DNA of 64,000 nucleotides, from contig NZ_FPAC01000001.1 in NCBI RefSeq assembly GCF_900116105.1, forward strand, positions 1,478,862 to 1,542,861. The letters are read 5' to 3'. Position 1 is the first letter of the stretch, and each line of letters starts with the position of its first letter. This document shows positions 1 through 10,137 of this stretch, in pieces. The notes beneath the pieces were generated by a model. That model was not told where the DNA came from and did not search any database. It worked only from the letters and a program-made list of their open reading frames with translations. The position numbers and the translations under genes are program-made. The stretch comes from Paenibacillus sp. 453mf (lineage in GTDB: Bacteria > Bacillota > Bacilli > Paenibacillales > Paenibacillaceae).

Positions 1-2205
1 CAGCTGCTTCGGCAAAATGAACAGCAGATCGAGGATATGCTGAAAGGTCTGGAGCGTTCCACACTTCAGCTGGCAAACTCACTTCTTATGAAACAAGCAT
101 TACAAGAGAAATGGACACCGGCTCATTTTCAGGAAATTAGAGAGATGTCATCGGCATTGTCCAATTTGCAAACCCCTGTCATGACCTCTGAAGCTTATTT
201 TATCCATCTCAATTATGGTACTGTCACAGGATTAGATCGATTTCAGAGTCTTAGTCAATTTAAGGATAAAGATCTGATCATGAACTATGCATCACATGCC
301 AGCAGCCTGTTCATTGATACATCGAGTAGTGAATTATACACCACCTTGGTACAAAAAATCCCCTTGTTCCCGATGCGCACCGGTGCTAAAGGCCTCATCG
401 TCGTAAAGATGCCAATCAAGCATATTGCTGAACGATTGTCGAAAGCTTCTGAACTAGGAACACAATACATTATTGATGACAAAGGTAAGGTGATCTTTGG
501 CTCCATTCCGGCCCCATGGCAGGATGAGCTGAATTCAACTGTCAACACGGAGGTGCTCACTAGAATAAAAAATACTGGAATGAAACCGCAATTTGAAGCC
601 TCTTCATTTCGAACAGAAATGGATGGCGGTAAATATAACGTAACCTATCTTCAATCAGCTTCCTATGGATGGACTCATGTCTCTGTTGCTTCTGTTGAAG
701 CCATGACCCAACAAACGCAGCATATAGCGTGGATCACAGCAATGGTAAGCGGCATCGTTTTGATCGTCATTATTGTTAGCGCTTACATTTGGAGCCGACG
801 CATGTACAAGCCGATTCATCGCTTGGTCGAATACTCCCGCCAGACGGATATTGAGCTCGATGAGAATGCTCGGCCTTCTAGTTCAAATGAACTCCACTAT
901 ATAGAACAAAGCATACGCAGGCTCTCTTCCTCATGGTCAGATCTTCAAGCACAGCTGTCTACGCATACGGAGCATATGAGCGAATCGCTGATACTCATGC
1001 TGTTATCTAATCGAATACAGGCGGATGAATTTGTAAAGCGATCCTCCAGATGCGGTTTTCCACAATCCTGGCATGCCTTGTCGGTTATGAAAATACAAAT
1101 CGATACCTTCCATCTAAGCAAGTATGACGAGCACAATTTGGAGCTGCTGCTATATGCCATTAATAATATGGTGGCAGAATTAATTAGTCCCCCACACAGA
1201 TTCGCTCCTGTTATCCTGGATCATGCTCAAGTCACCCTGCTTATAGAGCCGTCGAATACAGATGAGGCCGCTACAGGGGATGATCTATTTTACCAAATGG
1301 CGGTACGAATTAAGGATCAAATAGAGAGTTACTTGCAGCTGCAAATCAGCATCGGACTAAGCCAATCCTTCTTGGACCTGTCTGCTGCTCCTGAAGCATA
1401 TAAGGAATCTACCTCTGCGCTAAGGCAACGGATGGTACCTAGTGCAGGCTGTATTATTCGTTACGCTCCTCATCCAACAGATCATATAGACAGCAGAACT
1501 CCATACTCCAAGCTTCGGGAGATTGAAGAACATATTCTGTATGCTTTAAGAAAAAGAGAGAAAGACCAGCTCACGATGGCAATGGAGCTCTATCTGAAAC
1601 AAATCACAGAGAATCGTGCTTATCAGCAGGAGCTCAATCTTCTGCTCATTAAACTGGCCATGAGAATCATTGAAACAGCTCAGTCACAGGAGCTGGATAT
1701 TAATCTGGGCGACTCCCATAGCGGGGAGAAGCTGCTCACCAAGCTGACCAAGCTGAATACGAAAGAAGATATTCGTTATTGGTTCGAACAGCAGCTGTTT
1801 ATACCTGTTATTCATGCGATGGAACAGCAGGCGGAGGAGCAGCAGGTAAGGATTGCAAGCCGGATGCTGGATATGATTCATTCCAGTTATGATCAGGACA
1901 TAACGCTTGAGTCGTGTGCAGCTGAGTTAAACTACCATCCATTTTATCTAAGCAGAGTGTTTAAAAAAGATGTCGGTATGCCATTTAGTGAATATTTGGC
2001 TTCCTATCGGATGAACCGGGCGAAGATGCTGCTTGAGAACACCAGTATGCTCGTGTCCGATATTGGACGCAAACTGAAGTATGCCAATACGAGTGCCTTT
2101 ATACGGACGTTTCGAAAATGGGTGGGAATGACGCCAGGACAATATCGGGATCAGTATGAACACAGCAGAGAGCGGCCGGAGCTGGAGCCTGGGTCAGAGC
2201 TTTAA
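1..2205 (+). CDS. Membrane-anchored AraC-family regulator (5' end outside window)
   Basis: The reading frame is open from base 1, so the true start lies upstream of the window; the first ATG inside is at 37. An extracytoplasmic sensor region is followed by one membrane helix at about 720-795, a HAMP-like linker, a long middle region, and a C-terminal AraC helix-turn-helix pair at about 1850-2150 (motifs YLSRVFKK and GMTPGQYRDQ). This layout is typical of large Paenibacillus regulators that sense an extracellular sugar and activate the neighbouring ABC operon. The ABC genes start 236 bp downstream on the same strand, which supports that role. The ligand cannot be told from sequence. Confidence 0.88.
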   Translation, partial: QLLRQNEQQIEDMLKGLERSTLQLANSLLMKQALQEKWTPAHFQEIREMSSALSNLQTPVMTSEAYFIHLNYGTVTGLDRFQSLSQFKDKDLIMNYASHASSLFIDTSSSELYTTLVQKIPLFPMRTGAKGLIVVKMPIKHIAERLSKASELGTQYIIDDKGKVIFGSIPAPWQDELNSTVNTEVLTRIKNTGMKPQFEASSFRTEMDGGKYNVTYLQSASYGWTHVSVASVEAMTQQTQHIAWITAMVSGIVLIVIIVSAYIWSRRMYKPIHRLVEYSRQTDIELDENARPSSSNELHYIEQSIRRLSSSWSDLQAQLSTHTEHMSESLILMLLSNRIQADEFVKRSSRCGFPQSWHALSVMKIQIDTFHLSKYDEHNLELLLYAINNMVAELISPPHRFAPVILDHAQVTLLIEPSNTDEAATGDDLFYQMAVRIKDQIESYLQLQISIGLSQSFLDLSAAPEAYKESTSALRQRMVPSAGCIIRYAPHPTDHIDSRTPYSKLREIEEHILYALRKREKDQLTMAMELYLKQITENRAYQQELNLLLIKLAMRIIETAQSQELDINLGDSHSGEKLLTKLTKLNTKEDIRYWFEQQLFIPVIHAMEQQAEEQQVRIASRMLDMIHSSYDQDITLESCAAELNYHPFYLSRVFKKDVGMPFSEYLASYRMNRAKMLLENTSMLVSDIGRKLKYANTSAFIRTFRKWVGMTPGQYRDQYEHSRERPELEPGSEL

Positions 2206-2440
2206 TGAAGAGCTGAATGAAGTCAGTAGTCCAATAGATTATATACGGCATACTGAAGGTTATGGAGAGATTACTGGACGCGATCAGGATGTACTCAATC
2301 AACAAATGAACGAAAGGTTATGAAATGATCATTTCCTGTCATCCCGTTGATAGGCATAATTATCCCTAATCTAATGCAGAAGGGGGAGGAAGATCATCAA
2401 GTACCGGTCAGAATCAGCGGATGCCAAGCCGGGTGCGGTC
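2206..2440 (+). promoter_or_regulatory. Intergenic region and probable promoter of the lplB-like operon
   Basis: A possible sigma-A promoter is TTGATA (2347-2352), 17 bp, TCTAAT (2370-2375). A strong ribosome site AAGGGGGAGG lies at about 2380-2389, but it is more than 50 bp before the first in-frame ATG (2441). No canonical in-frame start codon exists between them; the in-frame codons near the ribosome site are ATC (2393 and 2396). Either the permease starts at an unusual ATC codon or 2441 is used with a weak site. Confidence 0.4.
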
Positions 2441-3367
2441 ATGATGAGCATGCGAAAAGAGGGATCATTGTCCACAGCAGCTTTGTTACGAGATAAATGG
2501 CTGTATGTCATGCTTATACCGGGTATTCTGTATTTTCTTATTTTTAAATACGTTCCGATGTATGGCCTAATCATGGCTTTTCAGGATTTCAAGCCGCATC
2601 TTGGATTTTTCGGCAGTCCATGGGTTGGAGTGAAGCATTTTGAGCGATTGTTCAGTGATCCGCAGTTTCTCATCTTGTTCCGCAACACGTTTCTGCTCGC
2701 TTTTTACAATTTGGTATTCTTTTTTCCGGCGCCGATCATTCTTGCTTTGATGCTGAATGAGATTCGGCGGGAAGGCTTTAAACGATTTATACAAACCCTC
2801 ATCTATATTCCGCATTTTGTATCGTGGGTCGTTGTGGTAGGGATTTGCTATATTTTGCTGACAACAGAGAACGGAATTCTCAATGAGCTGATATTTCAGC
2901 TAACCGGCCAAAAGATCGCCTTCCTGCTGGATGCCGAATGGTTCAGAACTGTCATTGTTTCTCAGCAGATATGGAAGGAAGTGGGCTGGGGAACGATTAT
3001 CTTCCTTGCAGCACTAACGGCTGTCGATATGCAGCTATATGAGGCTGCACGGATGGATGGAGCAGGGAGATGGCGTCAGATATGGCATATTACACTGCCT
3101 GCGATTCGGAGCACAATCATTATTCTGTTGATTCTTCGGCTTGGCAGCTTTTTGGATACCGGGTTTGAACAGATCTTCCTCATGCTGGCCCCGACCAACC
3201 GGGATGTCGGAGAAGTGTTCGATACGTTTGTCTATACAAAAGGGCTGCTCCAAGGTCAGTACAGCTATAGCGCAGCAGTGGGCATGTTCAAGTCCGTGGT
3301 GGCTCTCGTGTTGGTCGTATCAGCCAACTGGCTGGCCAAAAGATTTGGAGAAGAAGGTGTTTATTAA
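2441..3367 (+). CDS. ABC sugar transporter permease, LplB/YteP type
   Basis: Binding-protein-dependent transport inner membrane component. The N-terminal segment contains the RDKWLYVMLIPG and YVPMYGLIMAFQDF motifs seen in LplB-type permeases of Paenibacillus. About six membrane helices are visible, and the EAA loop is present as EAARMDGAGRWRQIW (about residues 202-216). It forms an operon with the second permease (3401) and the binding lipoprotein (4343). It probably imports an oligosaccharide or uronide; the substrate is not determinable. The start at 2441 is uncertain because the good ribosome site lies further upstream. Confidence 0.85.
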   Translation: MMSMRKEGSLSTAALLRDKWLYVMLIPGILYFLIFKYVPMYGLIMAFQDFKPHLGFFGSPWVGVKHFERLFSDPQFLILFRNTFLLAFYNLVFFFPAPIILALMLNEIRREGFKRFIQTLIYIPHFVSWVVVVGICYILLTTENGILNELIFQLTGQKIAFLLDAEWFRTVIVSQQIWKEVGWGTIIFLAALTAVDMQLYEAARMDGAGRWRQIWHITLPAIRSTIIILLILRLGSFLDTGFEQIFLMLAPTNRDVGEVFDTFVYTKGLLQGQYSYSAAVGMFKSVVALVLVVSANWLAKRFGEEGVY

Positions 3368-3400
3368 AGGAGGGAATATAAGAGAAGGGGGTGTTCTCAA

Positions 3401-4276
3401 ATGGTTCAGGATAAAACGGCAGCGAGTCGTATTTTTGATGTGATTAATTATATTTTGCTCACTATGGCCGCTCTAGCAGCTGTGCTTCCATTTGTTTATG
3501 TCATCGCTGTATCGTTTACAGCACCGCAGGAAGTGGCTAAAGGCGGACTGATCCTATTTCCTAAGGAGTGGTCGCTGTCTGCATACCAGTATATCTTCTC
3601 AACCAATACGCTGATTCGCAGTTTAAGTGTCACGATCTATGTCACGATTGTCGGTACTTTGTTTAATCTCGTGTTCACTTGCCTCATGGCCTACCCGCTC
3701 TCCAGACCCCGTCTTCAAGGACGAAGATATATTATGCTTGGCGTGCTGTTTACGATGCTGTTCAGTGGAGGGATGATTCCGACTTACTTTGTTGTGCAGA
3801 ACCTGCATTTAACGAACTCGCTATGGTCGCTTATTATTCCAAGTGCAATCAGTGCATTCAACCTGATCGTACTCAAAAATTTCTTTCAGCAGATTCCAAG
3901 CGAGCTGGAGGACTGTTCCAAAATAGATGGTTGCACCGATATCGGCGTCTTCTTTCGGATTGTGTTGCCGCTCTCGGGTCCTGCGATTGCTACATTTGCC
4001 CTATTCTATGCTGTGGATCATTGGAACACATTTTTCAGTGCGGTTCTCTATATCAACGATAATACCAAATGGCCCATTCAGGTGTACTTGCGTGAGATCG
4101 TCATCCTTGCTCAGAGCAGTGTCGGGGATTCTACCGCATTCGAGGATCTGGATATTCAGCCGCTGACGATTCGAATGGCCGTCGTCGTGTTCGCTACACT
4201 GCCAATTCTGCTCGTTTATCCATTTTTACAGAAGCATTTTGTAAAAGGGGTCATGCTCGGTTCGGTTAAAGGCTGA
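3401..4276 (+). CDS. ABC sugar transporter permease, LplC/YtcP type
   Basis: Second permease subunit of the operon. The start ATG at 3401 follows a clear AGAAGGGGGTG ribosome site. It has about six membrane helices, the EAA-type loop ELEDCSKIDGCTDIGVF, and the family-typical C-terminus ending KHFVKGVMLGSVKG. At 291 residues it has the usual length of this CarB-type family. It is expected to pair with the LplB-like subunit as a heterodimer. No ATPase gene is in the operon, as is usual for this family, where a shared MsmX-type ATPase serves several importers. Confidence 0.87.
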   Translation: MVQDKTAASRIFDVINYILLTMAALAAVLPFVYVIAVSFTAPQEVAKGGLILFPKEWSLSAYQYIFSTNTLIRSLSVTIYVTIVGTLFNLVFTCLMAYPLSRPRLQGRRYIMLGVLFTMLFSGGMIPTYFVVQNLHLTNSLWSLIIPSAISAFNLIVLKNFFQQIPSELEDCSKIDGCTDIGVFFRIVLPLSGPAIATFALFYAVDHWNTFFSAVLYINDNTKWPIQVYLREIVILAQSSVGDSTAFEDLDIQPLTIRMAVVVFATLPILLVYPFLQKHFVKGVMLGSVKG

Positions 4277-4342
4277 GATGGATAGGCGTAGAATCGCCTC
4301 AATGAACATGTATCTTAAAATGAATCGTAAGGGGAGATTACT

Positions 4343-5839
4343 TTGAAAAAGGTTAAGCGCTTACTTTCGGGAGCTTGTATCCTGTCGCTGTCCACCACCT
4401 TATTACTTGCGGGATGCGGTACTTCAGATCATGGCAGTGCAGCTGTTGATGGAGACGGTCCATTTCCAATCAGTATGGCGATTGTCCAGGTGGGGGAAAT
4501 TCCAGAGAGCGGCGATGTGGAGAAGGCCATCGAGGAATATACGAATACAGACCTAAGTATTCAATGGGTTCCGTCCTCTGCCTATGATGAGAAGGTCAGT
4601 GTCATGATCGCTTCAAATGAAATGCCCATGATCATGAAGCTGAATTACGTGCCAATCGTGATTAGTGCTCTGCAATCCAGCCTGTTTTGGGAGCTGGGAC
4701 CTTACATTGATGATTACCCGAATTTGAAGGCACAAGATCCGAATCATTACAATAACATCTCCGTAGAAGGAAAAATATATGGCATTCCACTATTCCGTGA
4801 CATGGGACGTGCTTCTTACAATTACCGGAGTGATTGGCTCGAGACCTTGGGCATGGAGCTGCCGGACAATTTGGAAGAATGGTATGAGCTGCAGAAGGCG
4901 ATGGTAGAGAAGGACCCGGACGGCAATGGCAAGGACGATACCTATGGATTTGTACTGGACAAAGGATATAATACTGGTCATTCTGCTGTAACTACACGCC
5001 TTGCCGTTAGTATCGGGGGAGTAAATAAATGGGGGCTTGTCGACGATAAAATTACACCAGAGTTCATGACTTCTCAGTATGTGGATGTGCTTGATATGTT
5101 CAGACGGATGTATGCCGAAGGCCTGATTAATCAAGATTTTGCGGTGATGGACGGTACGGAAACTGGAAAGCTGTTCGATTCAGGCCGTGCCGGCCTTGGA
5201 AATGCGGTCGCTCAAGCCCTGAAGAGTCAATATGAGCGGCTCACTGCAACCGATCCCAGCTATGTTGTGGATAATGCGGCCTGGACAGGACCCGAAGGCA
5301 TAAGACTTGCTGGTGAGCCAGGGCATAATGGATTCTTGGCCATTCCGAAGCAAGCGGTGAAGTCAGAGGAAGAACTGAAGCGAGTGCTTGAATTTATGAA
5401 TGCTCTGCTGGATGAATCGTCTTCGACACTGCTGATGAGAGGCGTCAAGGATGTGCATTACAAAGAAACAGAGGACGGCCGGACGGAGTTCATCGATTTC
5501 GCTCTCTTCCAGCAGCAAGTGAAGCCATACCGGGACAATCTACTCAATATCGAGGGCTATCATGTTAAGCCGCTAAAGGATACGCCTCAAGGTGAAAAAG
5601 GGACCGCGATGGCGAAGGAGAACGCCAAATATGTGGTACCGAACATCAGTCTGACTCTGACATCCGCAACCTATATGGAAAGAGGCAATGAGCTTGATCT
5701 GCTGATCAGTGACGCACAAACAAAATATATTATGGGACAGATTGATGAAGCCGGCTGGCAGGCAGAAGTAGATAAATGGCTAAAAGCAGGCGGATCACAG
5801 GTTATCGAGGAATTCCAAGCATCTTATGATGCGAAATAG
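4343..5839 (+). CDS. Extracellular solute-binding lipoprotein of the LplA/YtcQ type
   Basis: Starts at TTG 4343 after an AAGGGGAG ribosome site. A signal peptide ends in the lipobox LLAGC, so the mature protein is probably lipid-anchored. At 498 residues it has the length of the large binding proteins that partner LplB/LplC permeases. It is the third gene of the operon and is followed directly by a terminator. It should capture a carbohydrate at the cell surface and deliver it to the two permeases; the ligand is unknown. It contains the calcium-site-like segment DPDGNGKDDTYGF, common in this family. Confidence 0.87.
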   Translation: MKKVKRLLSGACILSLSTTLLLAGCGTSDHGSAAVDGDGPFPISMAIVQVGEIPESGDVEKAIEEYTNTDLSIQWVPSSAYDEKVSVMIASNEMPMIMKLNYVPIVISALQSSLFWELGPYIDDYPNLKAQDPNHYNNISVEGKIYGIPLFRDMGRASYNYRSDWLETLGMELPDNLEEWYELQKAMVEKDPDGNGKDDTYGFVLDKGYNTGHSAVTTRLAVSIGGVNKWGLVDDKITPEFMTSQYVDVLDMFRRMYAEGLINQDFAVMDGTETGKLFDSGRAGLGNAVAQALKSQYERLTATDPSYVVDNAAWTGPEGIRLAGEPGHNGFLAIPKQAVKSEEELKRVLEFMNALLDESSSTLLMRGVKDVHYKETEDGRTEFIDFALFQQQVKPYRDNLLNIEGYHVKPLKDTPQGEKGTAMAKENAKYVVPNISLTLTSATYMERGNELDLLISDAQTKYIMGQIDEAGWQAEVDKWLKAGGSQVIEEFQASYDAK

Positions 5840-5854
5840 GAAGAAATAACGAAC

Positions 5855-5893
5855 GAGAAGGGATTGCGATGGTACAGCAATCTCTTCTTTTTT
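5855..5893 (+). terminator. Rho-independent terminator of the lpl-like operon
   Basis: The arms GAAGGGATTGC and GCAATCTCTTC pair with one G-U wobble across a short loop and are followed by a T run. Confidence 0.8.
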
Positions 5894-6016
5894 CGTGCCC
5901 GGGGTGCTTATCTTTAACAAAGCAGGTTGCTTATTTCTAACGATAACGATACTTTTTCTGCTAAAGCGCGTTTATAATAGAAAAGCAAATTGGTATATAG
6001 GGAGGGGGAGATTTGA

Positions 6017-7060
6017 TTGCCTGATCTAGAACAATTGAAATGGACCGTTGAGAAGATGAACGAATCCGAGCTCAGGACCCTGATGCTTCATTTCATGATT
6101 CAAATGCAGTTGACACAAGAGCATGACTCCATGAAGGAAGAATTGTATGGTCGGATGATGAACATTTATGATGCCGTATTGAATACTCGAAATGAGCAGC
6201 TAACGCGCAAGCAAAGCTGGTTGCCAGACGAGAACACGAAAAATATACATATCGTATTCGGCGCATCAGCTGCAGGAAGTGTGAAACAAATGATTCAAGA
6301 GTATGCCTCCCGGGAAATGGATCGGATTCTACTGTTTGATGAAGTGTTCTCTATTGGGCCGTTATGGCGGCTGCACGAAGAACAAGGGAGGGAACATCGA
6401 AGAGCCTGGTTCCGGCAGCATCTAGATCCAAAATTTGATGATGCAGGGGACAGGCAGCATCCTGCCATTGAGATCATACCTGAAGACGCGGTGATTTATA
6501 TATGGTGCAGTAATAATGCTCACGAGCAGACCGGACTGCGTTATGTGAGCTGGCTACTAAAAGATTACTCTAATTTACTGTATATACTCGATGCTCCAAC
6601 CGCTAATGAACAGAAGGAGGATCAGCCGGGTGTATTACAATTCTATTCCCATACTGGAGAGATCTCATCAGAGGATTTATCGAGAGTGTATCAAGATGCA
6701 TCTAAGCATGTTCTGGTGACTACTGAGCAAAGGCGCTCCTACGAGCAAGAATGGCTGTCTCTCTCTGAGAGCTCTAATTTGCTTCGAATATGGGCGTTCG
6801 GTGAGCTGATCTCAGCAGAAGTTACCTATTTTGATGATTATATACTCGAGAAGGTTCGTCTACTTGAAAAAGGTATACCAAATGGGGAGTTCCTGAAGGC
6901 GGCTAGAGTCATTGGCGAAGTAATCGGACATTCCGGGCAGTATACAGGGGACGCGTTCATTGAATACCGACTAAGAGAGCTGATCTATGGCGGCAAGCTG
7001 AAGATCCAAGGTGTACCGAGAGCCATGAGATATTACAGTGTTCGAAGTAAGAGAACATAA
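6017..7060 (+). CDS. DUF1835/DUF3658-type protein
   Basis: Starts at TTG 6017 behind the strong ribosome site GGGAGGGGGAG. After an N-terminal helical region of about 75 residues, the DUF1835 signature HIVFGASAAGSVKQ appears, followed by a segment with FDEVFSIGPLW, typical of the family, and a DUF3658-like C-terminal half. Function is unknown in the family. It stands alone after a terminator and precedes a small membrane-protein gene by 29 bp, so the two may be co-transcribed. Confidence 0.75.
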   Translation: MPDLEQLKWTVEKMNESELRTLMLHFMIQMQLTQEHDSMKEELYGRMMNIYDAVLNTRNEQLTRKQSWLPDENTKNIHIVFGASAAGSVKQMIQEYASREMDRILLFDEVFSIGPLWRLHEEQGREHRRAWFRQHLDPKFDDAGDRQHPAIEIIPEDAVIYIWCSNNAHEQTGLRYVSWLLKDYSNLLYILDAPTANEQKEDQPGVLQFYSHTGEISSEDLSRVYQDASKHVLVTTEQRRSYEQEWLSLSESSNLLRIWAFGELISAEVTYFDDYILEKVRLLEKGIPNGEFLKAARVIGEVIGHSGQYTGDAFIEYRLRELIYGGKLKIQGVPRAMRYYSVRSKRT

Positions 7061-7089
7061 ACAAATGACATCAAGAGGAATGACAGCAG

Positions 7090-7530
7090 ATGAAACTAAT
7101 AGAGCTTTATACTTCCGAAGTGAATGTAGATACGACCGTATTCTCCATTTTTTTTATAGTCTTTGCAATGGGAAACGCAGTCGTCGTATCCAGACTGATT
7201 AAGTTATCCGAGCAATATGTATCCAGGCTCCGGTATATTACCGGGCTTATCCTATTGTATGCTGGGGGAGCGGCAGGCTTCGAACTCGTCATGAAATACT
7301 TACCTTTGCTAGGACAAGAGGTCCCTGGACCAGGAGCAGGGATGCTTCTGATCGGTATCGGGGGAGCCGCGATCCTTACAGCCATATTTATCGTTGTAGA
7401 AAAGTATGTCTACCGCTTTAATAAGCTGCTGAATCCGACGATGTTGTTTATTGCAGCACAGCCTGTACTATTTCTTCTGTATTTTGCAATCATTATCGTG
7501 TTAGAGAAACTGAATCTACTCCTTATTTGA
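7090..7530 (+). CDS. Small integral membrane protein, function unknown
   Basis: 146 residues with four strongly hydrophobic segments (about residues 15-35, 45-65, 80-103 and 115-142). The first helix segment reads FSIFFIVFAMGNAVVVSRL, and a glycine-rich stretch GAGMLLIGIGGAAI is in the third. I do not recognise the family. It starts 29 bp after the DUF1835 gene, on the same strand. Confidence 0.6.
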   Translation: MKLIELYTSEVNVDTTVFSIFFIVFAMGNAVVVSRLIKLSEQYVSRLRYITGLILLYAGGAAGFELVMKYLPLLGQEVPGPGAGMLLIGIGGAAILTAIFIVVEKYVYRFNKLLNPTMLFIAAQPVLFLLYFAIIIVLEKLNLLLI

Positions 7531-7609
7531 ATCATCGGGCATGGCTTGAACTTTTGAACTTATGAGTGAATCTATTTCATAATTTATCATAGAGAAAATA
7601 GGTGAACGT

Positions 7610-8500
7610 ATGAAGAAGGTCGTTCTTGCAGGAGGGACTGGGTTTATCGGTCAATATTTCCAACATGGTTTCGAGCAGCAGGGATATCTTGTATTCATCA
7701 TCTCAAGACAGCAAGGTCATATTTCTTGGCAAGATCACAAAGGTATAGCAGAGGCACTGAATGGTGCAGATTTGTTAGTGAATCTGGCTGGTAAATCGGT
7801 AAACTGCAGATACAATGAATCGAACAAGAAAGAGATTATAGAGTCGCGTACGCGTACAACTCGGATTCTTGGAGATGCTGTACTCCAATGCAGCAAGCCC
7901 CCGGCTCTGTGGATTAATGCAAGTACAGCAACGATCTATCGTCATGCTGAAGACAAACCGATGACTGAACAATCAGGCGAGCTTGGCACAGGATTCTCTG
8001 TGGAGGTGGCAAAGGCATGGGAGGAAGCCTACTTCTCCTACGAACTGCCTCATACAAGGCAGGCTGCTCTTCGTATTGCCATTGTGCTCGGACCGGGCGG
8101 AGGCGTAATGACACCTTATATATATTTGACGCGATTTGGGCTAGGGGGCAAGCAGGGGCCAGGCAATCAAAAATTCAGCTTCATCCATGTCGAAGATCTG
8201 TTTCGTATGGTGCAGTATATTCAGAGCCGTCAGGAACTCTCGGGTGTATTTAATGCGTCTGCCCCAAACCCGGTGACCAATCAAGACCTGATGCATGAGA
8301 TGAGGAAGGTCATGCGTGTGCCTGTTGGCATTCCGACCCCCAAATGGCTGCTGGAGATGGGCGCAATCGTCATTCGAACAGAGACAGAATTGATATTGAA
8401 GAGCAGATGGGTTATACCAGAGCGGTTACTGGAAGAAGGCTTTGAATTTAAATATCCGACGATACAATCGACCTTGAAGGCAGTACTGGACATCAAATAA
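7610..8500 (+). CDS. TIGR01777-family NAD(P)-dependent epimerase/oxidoreductase (YfcH-like)
   Basis: An atypical extended short-chain dehydrogenase with an N-terminal Rossmann motif GGTGFIG (residues 7-13), the family-typical LVNLAGKSVNCRYNE, and a C-terminal DUF1731-like region with VPTPKWLLEMGA-like sequence. At 296 residues it matches the family length. The reaction is not established for this family, although cell-division and plastid homologues are known. It is probably independently expressed, since an 80 bp gap separates it from the membrane-protein gene. Confidence 0.85.
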   Translation: MKKVVLAGGTGFIGQYFQHGFEQQGYLVFIISRQQGHISWQDHKGIAEALNGADLLVNLAGKSVNCRYNESNKKEIIESRTRTTRILGDAVLQCSKPPALWINASTATIYRHAEDKPMTEQSGELGTGFSVEVAKAWEEAYFSYELPHTRQAALRIAIVLGPGGGVMTPYIYLTRFGLGGKQGPGNQKFSFIHVEDLFRMVQYIQSRQELSGVFNASAPNPVTNQDLMHEMRKVMRVPVGIPTPKWLLEMGAIVIRTETELILKSRWVIPERLLEEGFEFKYPTIQSTLKAVLDIK

Positions 8501-8531
8501 TTTAGCATAAAGTGATAGGAATTATTGAATA

Positions 8532-10103
8532 ATGAACGAACTTTTTATGGATTTTCTAACGATATTGCTTCCCACTTATTTTTTCTTATATATGGCCATC
8601 ACCTTAATTCATCGTAACAAAAGGAGTATGTTGAACCGAATAGCAGCATTTCTTATGCTTGCGTTTTTATTTTATTTTCTGGGGGAGTATATCAAGACCT
8701 CCTTGCTCCCAGAGTATCAGATGCAGATTGTTCTATACGGAAATGCCCCGATGCTTCTGTTTGTCATCTGCTTCTTAGTACACCTGTGTATTCTGATGGG
8801 GGACTCCACAACGGAGTATTTAAAGCGGCGATTACCGATTATCTATGCTGCCCCTTTTACATTGTGGCTTATTTTTCTTGTGACCATGGAGCATACGCAA
8901 TTATATAACGTTGAAGTAACCGATGGCCGCAGTCCCCTGGATCCGTTATTTTTGCTGCTGACTCTCCTATTTGTAGCCGGATATATTCTCCTGTCTGCGG
9001 TGATCCTGTCTATGATCTGGTATAGAACGAAGGAAAAGAGAGTAAGAAAGGCATCCCGTTCATTACTTCTCGGCTTGTTCTCACTGTTTGCTTGGTTTGT
9101 AATGGTTACTTTGCTGCTGCAATCCATGTTAATAACCACCCGATACTCCATGATTCTATATTTTGTCGGTTATCTGATGTGGGCAGTTATATTGAGGCAT
9201 CAGATAGGGAAGTACAATATCATGCCGGATTATCGCAAATTGTTTCATATTCTTTTTAAATCTGCTCCAACAGCCATCATGCTGCTTGATCGAAAGGGGA
9301 CGGTAAGAGAGCTGAATCCTAAAGCTAAGCATTGGTTCGAAGGAATTCCAATTCAGGAGATTCCACAATCTATAGAGTTCAATAATGGGATAAGCCTCCA
9401 CGATGTTCTGGCTTCCTTAGAAGAGCGGCGAGAAGGAGCATCCCACTGGGAGATAAGAGTGGATCGTGATCGAATGAAGCATGTTGATCTCATCATGAAC
9501 CTGGAGTTGGTGGAAGGTGCGAATGAAGAGCTATTCGTTATGCATTTGACGGACGTGACCTCTCTAAAGAATACAGAGCGAAGACTGTTAGAATCCGAAC
9601 AAGAATATAAGCATCTCGCACTTCACGATTCATTAACTAATTTAAGTAACAGAGCAGCAATGGAGGAATATCTTGAGCAAAAAATAGCGCAACAGGAAAG
9701 GTTTGCTCTCGTATTAATTGATCTGGATAATTTTAAGCCGGTTAACGATAGTTACGGTCATCTCGTCGGAGATCTGTATCTCAAGCATATCGCTCGTATC
9801 TTTAAGAATACCGCCGGACCAAGTGATCTGGCAGCCCGAATCGGGGGCGATGAGTTTGTGCTTATCGTAAGCTGTGCTGATAAAACGGACACAGAGGTTA
9901 TAGAAATGATTCATGACCGTCTATCTTCGTTATCTATGCATTCGTTTAGATACGAGAATACGGAAATTGCAATTTCATATTCCTCAGGGGTTAGCATATA
10001 TCCAAGAGATGCATCCAATGTGACTCAATTACTGAAGATTGCAGATGAAGCGATGTATAAGGAAAAACGTACGGGAAGAGCTCTGTTCACTGCTAAGCTA
10101 TAA
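8532..10103 (+). CDS. Membrane-bound diguanylate cyclase (7TM-PAS-GGDEF)
   Basis: The N-terminal half has about seven membrane helices (residues 8-230), resembling the 7TM sensor region of some histidine kinases. A PAS-like segment follows (about 240-350), then a GGDEF domain (about 355-520). The active-site motif is intact (RIGGDEF), and the substrate/metal region LIDLDNFKPVNDSYGH is present. The usual inhibitory RxxD five residues before GGDEF is absent (GPSD instead), so product inhibition at a canonical I-site is not expected. It should make cyclic di-GMP in response to an unknown membrane or PAS signal. Confidence 0.9.
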   Translation: MNELFMDFLTILLPTYFFLYMAITLIHRNKRSMLNRIAAFLMLAFLFYFLGEYIKTSLLPEYQMQIVLYGNAPMLLFVICFLVHLCILMGDSTTEYLKRRLPIIYAAPFTLWLIFLVTMEHTQLYNVEVTDGRSPLDPLFLLLTLLFVAGYILLSAVILSMIWYRTKEKRVRKASRSLLLGLFSLFAWFVMVTLLLQSMLITTRYSMILYFVGYLMWAVILRHQIGKYNIMPDYRKLFHILFKSAPTAIMLLDRKGTVRELNPKAKHWFEGIPIQEIPQSIEFNNGISLHDVLASLEERREGASHWEIRVDRDRMKHVDLIMNLELVEGANEELFVMHLTDVTSLKNTERRLLESEQEYKHLALHDSLTNLSNRAAMEEYLEQKIAQQERFALVLIDLDNFKPVNDSYGHLVGDLYLKHIARIFKNTAGPSDLAARIGGDEFVLIVSCADKTDTEVIEMIHDRLSSLSMHSFRYENTEIAISYSSGVSIYPRDASNVTQLLKIADEAMYKEKRTGRALFTAKL

Positions 10104-10137
10104 ATCATTTGTAGATAAGATAGACCTTGAAAATAAG

